7,465 nt of DNA from Chromatiales bacterium (GTDB taxonomy: Bacteria > Pseudomonadota > Gammaproteobacteria > UBA6429 > Thiohalophilaceae): NCBI GenBank assembly GCA_027001895.1, contig JALTLP010000054.1, positions 1 to 7,465 of the forward strand, written 5' to 3'. The position numbers were made by a program, and so were the translations under genes. The notes beneath the pieces were generated by a model that saw only the letters and a program-made list of their open reading frames with translations, did not search any database and was not told the origin of the DNA. Of the stretch, positions 1 to 5,226 are shown piece by piece. Position 1 is the stretch's first letter. Every line of letters begins with the position of its first letter.

Positions 1-45
1 AAATAGAACCCGCTATATTATTAAACTATTACAGGATTTATTCTT

Positions 46-153
46 ATGATACTCGATACTTTCTCAATTGCCGGCATTGTTGCGCTTGTACTGGTCGTGG
101 TCGCACTGTTTTTAATTTGCAAAATTCGCGGCTGTAATAAACCGCATTGTTAA
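46..153 (+). CDS. Small single-helix membrane protein with Cys-rich C-terminal tail (35 aa)
   Basis: I do not recognise a family. The reading frame runs from an ATG to TAA and gives 35 residues. A Shine-Dalgarno-like AGGA at 33-36 lies nine bases before the ATG, which supports real translation. After a short polar start (MILDTFS) comes one unbroken hydrophobic segment, about residues 8-25, rich in V, L, I and A, long enough for one transmembrane helix. The tail CKIRGCNKPHC carries three Cys, one His and three basic residues, so by the positive-inside rule it should face the cytoplasm, where it could bind metal or form thiol contacts. The next gene starts 119 bases downstream behind its own promoter, so it is probably a separate unit. 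An AT-rich TATATT at 14-19 could be a -10 box whose -35 would lie at or beyond the window edge. The function is unknown and chance is not excluded for so short a frame, but the hydrophobic-then-basic composition argues for a real gene. Confidence 0.6.
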   Translation: MILDTFSIAGIVALVLVVVALFLICKIRGCNKPHC

Positions 154-203
154 TTATTTATACCCGCCTTGCAGTCAGTTGTTTTTAATACCCAACACCT
201 TTT

Positions 204-236
204 CTGATTGAAAAAATTCATCAGGCTGATTACTAT
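204..236 (+). promoter_or_regulatory. Predicted sigma70-type promoter of the aldo/keto reductase, overlapping a small inverted repeat
   Basis: TTGAAA at 208-213 (five of six to TTGACA) and TACTAT at 231-236 (four of six to TATAAT) are separated by exactly 17 bases. Transcription would start near 243, giving a leader of about 30 bases before the ATG at 273. The -35 box and spacer lie in an inverted repeat, CTGAT(T)GAA at 204-212 and TTCATCAG at 217-224, with an AAAA loop and one bulged T. This could be an operator or a weak hairpin after the small upstream gene. No T-run follows directly, so it is not a classical terminator. Confidence 0.5.
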
Positions 237-272
237 CTTTTAACTTAAAACAAAAAATAACACCGGGTATTC

Positions 273-1310
273 ATGCAATACAAAAAATTAGGTCGTACTG
301 ACCTGGACATTAGTCTTATCGGTCTGGGAACCATGACATGGGGCTTTCAAAACACTCAGGCCGAGGGTTTTGAACAAATGGATTATGCGCTTGCACAAGG
401 CATTAACTTCTTTGACACCGCAGAAATGTACGCCGTACCACCCACAGCAGAAACCTTTGGTACAACCGAAACCATTATTGGTAACTGGTTTGCTGCACGT
501 AATAATCGAGATAAAGTTATTCTGGCTTCCAAAATAACGGGGCCCGGCCTTCCCTGGATACGTAACGGCAGTGCGATTAATAAAAAAAATATTCAGCTAG
601 CGCTTGAAGGCAGTTTAAAAAGATTACAAACCGATTATATCGACCTGTACCAACTGCACTGGCCAAACCGTGGTTCTTATCATTTTGGTCAGGCCTGGAA
701 CTATGACCCGCATTTTAGTAAACAGGCCGAGCAAGACAGTTTTCTTGAAATTCTAAATACCCTGCAATCGTTAATAGATGAAGGCAAGATCCGTCACGTA
801 GGTTTGTCCAATGAAACCGCGTGGGGAATTACAAAGTGGCTGCAACTGGCCGAGCAGCATAGTTTACCCCGTATGGCCTCTATTCAAAACGAATACTCGT
901 TACTTTGCCGTTACTTCGAACCGGACTTAAGTGAAATTGCAATCCATGAGGACTGTGGCTTACTGGCCTGGTCGCCCTTATGCCGTGGAAGCTTAAGCGG
1001 TAAATATTTAAACGGTGCATTACCGGAAGGGTCTCGGCTGGCAATTGAAACACGACCAGATCACCGCGCCCACCAGCAAACTGAAATAGCAACACAGAAA
1101 TATGTAGAACTTGCAAAACAACATGGACTGGATCCATCGCAGATGGCACTGGCCTTTGTTAACAGCCGCCCTTTTATCAGTTCAACACTGATCGGCGCAA
1201 CCAATATGCAACAGCTAAAAGATAATATTGATTCGATTAATATTAAATTATCGGATGAAGTCCTTAAAGGTATTGCAGAGATAAGACGCAATCATCCAAT
1301 GCCTTTTTAA
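273..1310 (+). CDS. tas: Tas-like NADP(H)-dependent aldo/keto reductase
   Basis: This is a cytoplasmic (alpha/beta)8-barrel oxidoreductase of the aldo/keto reductase superfamily, which reduces aldehydes and ketones with NADPH. Its 345 residues match the length of E. coli Tas (about 346), and many stretches are recognisably Tas-like: LGLGTMTWG near residue 17, AQGINFFDTAEMY at 41-53, SLKRLQTDYIDLYQLHWP at 114-131, IRHVGLSNETAWG at 173-185 and HGLDPSQMALAFV near 284-296. The catalytic tetrad is complete: Asp48, Tyr53, Lys87 and His129. The C-terminal nucleotide-binding part, STLIGATNMQQLKDNI at 304-319, is intact. The ATG is chosen because MQYKKLGRTDLDIS is the normal family N-terminus; the ribosome site in front (ACCGGGT) is weak. 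Tas was named for suppressing tyrosine auxotrophy in E. coli under starvation, but its physiological substrate is not settled, so I would not assign one here. It appears monocistronic. The symbol follows family resemblance and not a search. Confidence 0.9.
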   Translation: MQYKKLGRTDLDISLIGLGTMTWGFQNTQAEGFEQMDYALAQGINFFDTAEMYAVPPTAETFGTTETIIGNWFAARNNRDKVILASKITGPGLPWIRNGSAINKKNIQLALEGSLKRLQTDYIDLYQLHWPNRGSYHFGQAWNYDPHFSKQAEQDSFLEILNTLQSLIDEGKIRHVGLSNETAWGITKWLQLAEQHSLPRMASIQNEYSLLCRYFEPDLSEIAIHEDCGLLAWSPLCRGSLSGKYLNGALPEGSRLAIETRPDHRAHQQTEIATQKYVELAKQHGLDPSQMALAFVNSRPFISSTLIGATNMQQLKDNIDSINIKLSDEVLKGIAEIRRNHPMPF

Positions 1311-1321
1311 ATTAAAGCTAA

Positions 1322-1414
1322 CACGAAGCCTACCGTTATGTTGCCGGGCTTATTGCCTAAGCTGAAGAAAATACGGACTACAACTGGGATGATATATCCG
1401 ACTTACTGGAATAA
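1322..1414 (+). pseudogene. Possible decayed 3' end of a lost gene
   Basis: The gap after the aldo/keto reductase contains a frame that reads like protein and not like random AT-rich spacer. From 1325 it gives EAYRYVAGLIA, then a single TAA at 1358-1360, then AEENTDYNWDDISDLLE and a terminal TAA at 1412-1414. The acidic Trp-Asp-Asp ending is typical of a real C-terminus, and the internal TAA is one C-to-T change from CAA (Gln). There is no start codon or ribosome site in this frame, and it is closed upstream by TAA at 1319-1321. My reading is a gene remnant left by a deletion that joined the reductase to the region beyond. I do not recognise the family. A chance frame is the main alternative, so confidence is low. 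Confidence 0.3.
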
Positions 1415-1469
1415 AAAGGTTTTAAAATACAGGATTTTATTTTAGGCCCGTATCTGGACTAAATATTTT

Positions 1470-1880
1470 TTATCCCTTTGACAGTAATGCCCTGGAAAAC
1501 TTGTTAAGTGCAGCAACTGTCTCGGTATCAAAAGTTGTTGATATTCTGTCTTCTACAAGTTTTACTTCTTTTTTTGCCAGCTCAAGTCGACGCAAACCTG
1601 ATTCGGTTAACACCACATAAAATGAACGCTTATCTCTGCTATTGGCTTTATTTTTAACGATACCGGCACTTAATAACTGATTAACAAGCACACTCATTGT
1701 TGCGCGGGTGACATTCATATATCGACTTAAATCGGACACCGTTATATTACCTGACTTTTCCAGAAACACCATTACCCTGAACTGTGGTATGCGCAAACCG
1801 GAATACATTAATGCAAGGTTAAGTTTTTTTTCGAACTGCTGTGTGGCTTCCAGCAGTTCTAATACCTGAAGCTTATCCAT
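1470..1880 (-). CDS. MarR-family winged-helix transcriptional regulator
   Basis: This 136-residue protein has the MarR layout: N-terminal dimerisation helix (residues 1-30), winged helix-turn-helix at about 33-92 and C-terminal dimerisation helices at 95-136. The helix-turn-helix reads ITVSDLSRYMNVTRATMSVL, and the wing keeps the family Asp-x-Arg signature (Asp83, Arg85) followed by VVLTESG. I chose the ATG at 1878-1880 because AAGG at 1887-1890 sits correctly in front of it. A longer frame beginning with TTG at 1919 would translate through the operator-like palindrome and has no ribosome site. There is no cysteine, so it cannot sense oxidants by thiol chemistry as OhrR-type members do; a small-molecule ligand is more likely. 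It is divergent from the DsrE2-like gene at 2031, the usual arrangement for a MarR protein and its target. Its ligand cannot be read from the sequence. Confidence 0.88.
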   Translation of the reverse strand: MDKLQVLELLEATQQFEKKLNLALMYSGLRIPQFRVMVFLEKSGNITVSDLSRYMNVTRATMSVLVNQLLSAGIVKNKANSRDKRSFYVVLTESGLRRLELAKKEVKLVEDRISTTFDTETVAALNKFSRALLSKG

Positions 1881-1899
1881 TTTATGCCTTTTATCAGAG

Positions 1900-1920
1900 A
1901 TAGTTAGTTCGACTAACAAT
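1900..1920. promoter_or_regulatory. Inverted-repeat operator candidate for the MarR-family regulator
   Basis: GTTAGT at 1903-1908 and ACTAAC at 1912-1917 form a perfect six-base inverted repeat around TCG, with two further matching pairs outside (1900-1901 with 1919-1920). MarR dimers typically bind palindromes of this size and TTAG-type composition. It lies 22-37 bases upstream of the regulator's ATG, just ahead of its ribosome site, so binding would fit autorepression. Its distance from the DsrE2-like start (about 110 bases) makes direct control of that gene less certain. Confidence 0.5.
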
Positions 1921-1969
1921 CAAAAAACTGTTTCACTAAATTACATTATTTGCATATTCTTTAATTAGA

Positions 1970-1980
1970 TTGTGTCACAA
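1970..1980. promoter_or_regulatory. Short perfect inverted repeat in the marR/dsrE2 divergent region
   Basis: TTGTG-T-CACAA is a perfect five-base inverted repeat in the middle of the divergent intergenic region, 51 bases upstream of the DsrE2-like ATG. It is placed where a regulator would meet the promoters of both genes. It is too compact for a CRP site, which needs TGTGA-N6-TCACA, and its half-sites differ from the GTTAGT repeat nearer the regulator. It may belong to another factor or be chance. Confidence 0.25.
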
Positions 1981-2030
1981 AGCACAGCTGTTTAAAACGT
2001 AGCATTACAACTATTATACCGGAGATCACT

Positions 2031-2600
2031 ATGAGTACTGCAATACAACCCTGCCCTGTTTCAGAGGCTGTTCTTGAAGATCGTATTTCAACACTTGAAT
2101 CGACAATATCTGAATTACAAAAACGTGTACCCGATAACAAAGTTTCAATTATTGTTCTGTCAGGTGATTTTGATAAAGCCATGGCTGCTTTTTTTATGGC
2201 AAATGGAGCTATTGGTATGGGCATGGAAGTCACCATGTTTTTTACCTTTTGGGGTTGCTCGGTTATAAAAAAGGGGCGTCGTTTAAAAGGCAAAAAAATG
2301 ACTCACAAACTTATCAACCTGATGTTGCCAGGTAGCGCAAAAGATCTTGCACCATCAAAAATGTCATTTGGCGGCATTGGTCGTAAAATGTTTAACTATA
2401 TGATGAAAGGTCAGATGGCATCACTGGAAGAACAGATTGAGATAGCCGTTGAAGGGGGTGTCAAGTTTCAGGTCTGTTCTCCATCACTGGGCATGATGGG
2501 CTTCGACGATGATGAATGGGTTGTACCCGTTGATATTTGTGGGGTTGCAGCCATGTATGATGTAGCACTGAATGCCAGAACGGCTTACTTTATTTCGTAA
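2031..2600 (+). CDS. DsrE/DsrF/DsrH-like (DsrE2-type) putative sulfur-carrier protein
   Basis: The 189-residue protein fits the DsrE2-like family, whose members carry persulfide sulfur on a conserved cysteine and are related to DsrE/TusD. In order it shows a short coiled-coil segment (about 14-32, with L15, I19, L22, I26 and L29 in heptad spacing), a first beta strand VSIIVLSGDFDKAMAAFFMA (38-57), and EVTMFFTFWGCSVI (66-79), a basic Lys/Arg-rich linker (80-93), the helix EEQIEIAVEGGVKFQVC (133-149) with the SLGMMG turn, and the closing strand with DICGVAAMYDVAL (168-180). Cysteines are at 8, 76, 149 and 170; Cys149, before SPSLGMMG, sits where the family's sulfur-carrying cysteine is expected. 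The ATG follows GGAG at 2021-2024 with ideal spacing. No rhodanese, TusA or sulfur-oxidation gene is adjacent, so its partner is not visible. The MarR regulator is divergent. The family is fairly sure; the sulfur-carrier role is inferred. Confidence 0.82.
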   Translation: MSTAIQPCPVSEAVLEDRISTLESTISELQKRVPDNKVSIIVLSGDFDKAMAAFFMANGAIGMGMEVTMFFTFWGCSVIKKGRRLKGKKMTHKLINLMLPGSAKDLAPSKMSFGGIGRKMFNYMMKGQMASLEEQIEIAVEGGVKFQVCSPSLGMMGFDDDEWVVPVDICGVAAMYDVALNARTAYFIS

Positions 2601-2633
2601 CAACGACCAACAATAAAATAAATATTCGCTGTC

Positions 2634-2679
2634 ATTGCAAGGTAGTACTGAAACGAAATTAGTTCAGTACTACTGCAAT
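2634..2679. repeat. Long bulged hairpin between convergent genes
   Basis: An inner stem pairs GTAGTACTGAA (2642-2652) perfectly with TTCAGTACTAC (2663-2673) around a ten-base loop. An outer stem pairs ATTGCA (2634-2639) with TGCAAT (2674-2679), leaving a two-base bulge (AG, 2640-2641) on one side only. That makes 17 base pairs in total. It lies between the convergent DsrE2-like and outer-membrane genes, so terminating or protecting both transcripts is plausible. No T-run follows on either strand, so it is not a textbook intrinsic terminator. It could also be a copy of a small dispersed palindromic element. Confidence 0.6.
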
Positions 2680-2697
2680 AACCTGCCAGTCTGTTTT

Positions 2698-3279
2698 CTA
2701 ACGACCAAAGGTTACATTCATACCAACAAAATAACTGGTAAGCGAACTTTCCATCCTGTCGGCACTGTCGCTTCCAACAACATCAAAGTCAAGATACTTT
2801 GCACCAAAGGACATACCAAACCCGCCAGCAAACGATACACTAGCGCCCACACCCACATGCCGGTTTATACCGCGCATGGTTGAGTCTGGGCCGGTTCCTG
2901 AATCTGTCTGAATACCAAGGCGAGTAAAACCAAAACCAGCTTCAATATAGGGCCTGAACCGCCCACGACGATTAAAGGTATAATTTGCATTAGCGAGCAA
3001 ATGTTTTTCATTGATCGTTCCACTAAACGTGGAGCTTGTTCCGCTAAAGTCTCTTGTTACTGCCGAAAAAGCGCCACCAACACTCAGGCCAAAATCAAAA
3101 CCATATTGATAGGCAATACCTGTTGCCTGTTCGTTTTCATCTGCACGAAATCGATAACCCTGAACAGTAAAATCGGTGGTCTCCCAGCGAGTATTGTAAG
3201 AACCAATTGAAATACTGCTATACCCTGCATAAGCTGCCGGTGACAGGAATATAAAAAAAATATAAATTATCTTTTTCAT
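2698..3279 (-). CDS. Small outer-membrane beta-barrel protein
   Basis: The 193-residue product begins with a clear Sec signal peptide, MKKIIYIFFIFLSPAAYA, likely cut after AYA at residue 18, leaving about 175 residues. The mature part is a series of strands with alternating aromatic/hydrophobic and small or polar residues, with Gly-rich turns: YSSISIGSYNTRWE, GIAYQYGFDFGLSVGGAFS, KHLLANANYTF, FRPYIEAGFGFTRLG, HVGVGASVSFAGGFGMSFGAKYLDF and SLTSYFVGMNVTFGR. Length and pattern suit an eight-stranded barrel of the OmpA-transmembrane/opacity-like superfamily. There is no cysteine and no OmpA peptidoglycan-binding domain. The terminus is aromatic (Phe191), as in barrel-assembly signals, though two residues (GR) follow it. 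A strong GGAGGA ribosome site (3285-3290) fixes the start. It is probably monocistronic. Its cargo or role cannot be read from the sequence. Confidence 0.85.
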   Translation of the reverse strand: MKKIIYIFFIFLSPAAYAGYSSISIGSYNTRWETTDFTVQGYRFRADENEQATGIAYQYGFDFGLSVGGAFSAVTRDFSGTSSTFSGTINEKHLLANANYTFNRRGRFRPYIEAGFGFTRLGIQTDSGTGPDSTMRGINRHVGVGASVSFAGGFGMSFGAKYLDFDVVGSDSADRMESSLTSYFVGMNVTFGR

Positions 3280-3319
3280 TTACATCCTCCGCTAAGGACT
3301 AAAATTATTTTATCTTTTA

Positions 3320-3357
3320 AGTATAGCTGTAAATCAGGGTAACCTGTAAGCAGGTTA
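3320..3357 (-). promoter_or_regulatory. Predicted promoter of the beta-barrel gene with palindrome over the -35 region
   Basis: On the minus strand TATACT (3320-3325) is a good -10 box about 40 bases ahead of the ATG. The expected -35 position (near 3343-3348) has only a poor hexamer. It is covered by a perfect palindrome, TAACCTG at 3340-3346 and CAGGTTA at 3351-3357 around a TAAG spacer. A weak -35 lying inside an operator-like palindrome suggests control by a dimeric factor, which could repress or replace -35 contact. The regulator is not identifiable here. Confidence 0.4.
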
Positions 3358-3477
3358 AATTTAATCATTATTCGATAAAACTGTGAACCAGATAAGAAAT
3401 ATTTTATATCATATGTCTGTAAAATATTAAAAAAACATGGCCTGATAGAAATTACAAAAAATACATTATTGTAATAC

Positions 3478-4143
3478 TTATAATGTTCTTAACTTAATCA
3501 GGTTATTTATAAACTGCCAGTGCAAGCTAATACCAAATAAAACAGCAATATGAAATAACTCATGCGGGCCAAGCACCCCAGGAATAACAACTGGTAATTG
3601 TAAAAATTCCAGAGTAGCACCAAAAGTGTATGCCACCCCACCAAGGATAAGTGGCTTGATTATTTTAAAACCATGCAGACGATGAGTATGGTATGCAGAG
3701 AATATTGCTGCCCAACCCAGCCCAAGATAAAACATTAGTCCTATCCATTCAGCCATGTCATTAAAAAAAATAGATTTCCATGTTATACCAACAATGGCCA
3801 ACGTCCAGATAATAAGCAAAAAACCCCAGCGCCAGAAACCTTTAAATAAAATAGAATGCACCGGTGTAAAGCTACCGGCAATTAAACCAAAAATGGCAGC
3901 ATGATCCAGTCGTTGCAGTACTGCTCGAGCTGTGCCTCCAAGTTCAAGTAAATGAAACACACCACTCATGGAAAGCAAAAACACAACCGAAAAAACAAAA
4001 ACACTGACAGCAGCCACATGGCCGGCATGACCACGTGCATAATTAATTAAACGAATACCTATGATAAAAAATACGACCGCTGCCAGCAAGTGACTGATGG
4101 AACTAAATGGATCTGTAAAACCGGGGATTGATATAGGAATCAT
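3478..4143 (-). CDS. Hemolysin III/PAQR-family seven-helix membrane protein
   Basis: This 221-residue inner-membrane protein matches the bacterial hemolysin III (YqfA/TrhA, PAQR-related) family in length and motifs. Hydrophobic segments fall at about 17-34, 43-64, 81-99, 107-121, 132-150, 162-182 and 196-214, giving seven helices. Conserved sites include SSISHLLAA near 14-22, LLSMSGVFHLLE with His64, RLDHAAIFGLIAGSFTP with Asp80-His81, and GPHELFHIAVLFGISLHW with His194 and His198. In PAQR proteins the equivalent His64, His194 and His198 bind a zinc ion in a hydrolase-like (ceramidase-type) site, and all three are present. Despite the name, few members are proven haemolysins; E. coli TrhA is linked to membrane-lipid and energy balance. 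The ATG fits the family N-terminus but lacks a clear Shine-Dalgarno sequence. It lies 63 bases downstream of the LysR gene on the same strand, so readthrough is possible. Confidence 0.88.
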   Translation of the reverse strand: MIPISIPGFTDPFSSISHLLAAVVFFIIGIRLINYARGHAGHVAAVSVFVFSVVFLLSMSGVFHLLELGGTARAVLQRLDHAAIFGLIAGSFTPVHSILFKGFWRWGFLLIIWTLAIVGITWKSIFFNDMAEWIGLMFYLGLGWAAIFSAYHTHRLHGFKIIKPLILGGVAYTFGATLEFLQLPVVIPGVLGPHELFHIAVLFGISLHWQFINNLIKLRTL

Positions 4144-4206
4144 AATTTACTGTACAACAAATATTAGCTTTATATTACTTTAAACTTTAACAAGCTTGTT
4201 TACTTG

Positions 4207-5115
4207 CTACCAATAGACACCTTGCTTAAATTTTTCTTTCAAAAAATCGATAAACACACGAACCTTAACCGGCAAATAACCTTGTGATGGATAAACCAGC
4301 CAGATAGCATTGTCGAAATCGTTTGCAGTAACACTATAATCCGGAAATAATTTAACTAAACTTCCCTCCTGCAATTCCTGCCATACGGTCCATTGTGTTA
4401 ATAAACTTATTCCCATGTCCTGCATCGCACATTGTTTAAGTGCCAAGGCATTACTCACTGAAATGTTTCCGCTAATATTAGCCATAATAATTTCGCCCTG
4501 CTTGTTCCTGAAACCCCACTGGTTGTTATAACCACGCATTGGAAATATCAGGCAATTATGCTGCGCCAGATCTTGTGGTTTTTGCGGCGTTCCATATTTT
4601 TTTAGATAGGCCGGGCTAGCACAAACAACAAAATTCATATCGTGTAAGCGTGTTGCCACCAGGCTTGAATCGGCTAACGATCCCAGCCGTACTGCAACAT
4701 CAATCCCTTCGGCTAACAGGTCCAGGTTTGCCTCGGTCATTTCAACGTCCAGTGAAAGCCCTGGGTAGCGACACATAAATTCTGATATTAAAGGCATAAT
4801 CGCCATATTGCCGAAGGTCGTCGAAGTGGTGATGCGCAACCGCCCAACCGGATTTTCACTGATATCACTGGCCATAAGCTGGGCCTGTTGCAGCTCGTCA
4901 ATGACAGGCTCTATACGTTGAAAATACAGGTGCCCCGCCTCGGTAGGCTGCATTTGCCGAGTCGTTCGCTGCAACAAGCGCACTCCCATTTCGTCCTCTA
5001 ACGCCGCAACGGCACGAGACACAGAAGACGGTGCTAAATCATGGTCGCGCGCAACCGCAGCAAAACTGCCTCTGCGTACTACATCAACGAATATTTGCAG
5101 GTAATTCAGGTCCAT
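4207..5115 (-). CDS. LysR-family transcriptional regulator, divergent from the azoreductase
   Basis: A full-length LysR-type regulator of 302 residues. The N-terminal winged helix-turn-helix covers about 3-60 (LNYLQIFVDVVRRGSFAAVA, then LAPSSVSRAVAALEDEMGVRLLQRTTR), followed by a linker helix (61-85) and the periplasmic-binding-protein-like effector domain from about residue 92 (VGRLRITTSTTFGNMAIMPL) to the end. It resembles the group with a FxxRYPxLxLxVxxxxxxxDLLxEGIDVAVRxG pattern, visible at about 112-145 (with CRYPGLSL), common among regulators of quinone- or aldehyde-responsive oxidoreductases. Divergent placement next to the azoreductase, 111 bases apart, makes that gene the likely target. 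The start is fixed by the family N-terminus. No Shine-Dalgarno sequence precedes it, and the predicted promoter would start transcription at the ATG itself, so it may be translated from a leaderless mRNA. Confidence 0.92.
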   Translation of the reverse strand: MDLNYLQIFVDVVRRGSFAAVARDHDLAPSSVSRAVAALEDEMGVRLLQRTTRQMQPTEAGHLYFQRIEPVIDELQQAQLMASDISENPVGRLRITTSTTFGNMAIMPLISEFMCRYPGLSLDVEMTEANLDLLAEGIDVAVRLGSLADSSLVATRLHDMNFVVCASPAYLKKYGTPQKPQDLAQHNCLIFPMRGYNNQWGFRNKQGEIIMANISGNISVSNALALKQCAMQDMGISLLTQWTVWQELQEGSLVKLFPDYSVTANDFDNAIWLVYPSQGYLPVKVRVFIDFLKEKFKQGVYW

Positions 5116-5150
5116 TCATGCAATATACGCAATAATCAATTGCAATGGAA
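5116..5150 (-). promoter_or_regulatory. Predicted lysR promoter giving a leaderless transcript
   Basis: On the minus strand TTCCAT (5145-5150) and TATATT (5122-5127) are 17 bases apart. Six bases separate the -10 box from the A of the lysR ATG, which would itself be the first transcribed base at 5115. The lack of any Shine-Dalgarno sequence before this ATG agrees with leaderless translation. Two GCAAT elements lie over the -10 and spacer, so autorepression by LysR is likely. Confidence 0.4.
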
Positions 5151-5164
5151 TATGTTTATTGCAT
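5118..5164. promoter_or_regulatory. GCAAT/ATTGC repeat cluster: likely LysR binding region
   Basis: The divergent region contains GCAAT at 5120-5124, 5129-5133 and 5142-5146, and ATTGC at 5139-5143 and 5159-5163. Two nested inverted repeats result: GCAAT-N5-ATTGC (5129-5143), which has the 15-base size of a LysR-type recognition site, and an outer pair ATGCAATA (5118-5125) with TATTGCAT (5157-5164). One recognition site and one activation-type site near the target promoter is the usual LysR arrangement. Assignment to the adjacent regulator is inferred from position. Confidence 0.55.
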
Positions 5165-5226
5165 TTAATTGTTACTCTAAGCTTACTTCCACAAATTAAA
5201 CTCCAAGCGAAATAAGGAACAAGCCA

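Noticed and set aside
880..1291. Two minus-strand open frames inside the aldo/keto reductase gene
   Set aside because: They lie opposite a gene with intact catalytic residues and clear family identity; their products show no domain or sensible composition, and no ribosome site supports them.
1970..1980. TTGTGTCACAA as a CRP or FNR site
   Set aside because: CRP needs TGTGA-N6-TCACA and FNR needs TTGAT-N4-ATCAA; the half-sites here are too close and differ in sequence. Kept only as an unassigned inverted repeat.
1961..2293. Minus-strand open frame covering the intergenic region and the 5' half of the DsrE2-like gene
   Set aside because: It is opposite a gene with a good ribosome site and family motifs, and would run through the divergent promoter region.
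2635..2883. Plus-strand open frame of 82 codons starting in the hairpin and running opposite the beta-barrel gene
   Set aside because: It begins within the inverted repeat and is mostly antisense to a well-supported secreted protein; the product has no recognisable features.
3280..3285. ATG-TAA start-stop pair directly before the beta-barrel gene ATG
   Set aside because: It overlaps the ribosome site and is most simply a chance result of GGAGGATGTAA; no evidence of a regulatory minimal frame.
3455..3474. Weak hairpin with a T6 run on the minus strand after the hemolysin III gene
   Set aside because: The stem (TACA/TGTA) has only four A/T-rich pairs; too weak to call a terminator from sequence alone.
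4189..4200. AACAAGCTTGTT, a perfect 12-base palindrome between lysR and the hemolysin III gene
   Set aside because: A loop-free palindrome cannot form a good terminator hairpin and no T-run follows; a 12-base AT-rich palindrome is not rare enough to call an operator on its own.
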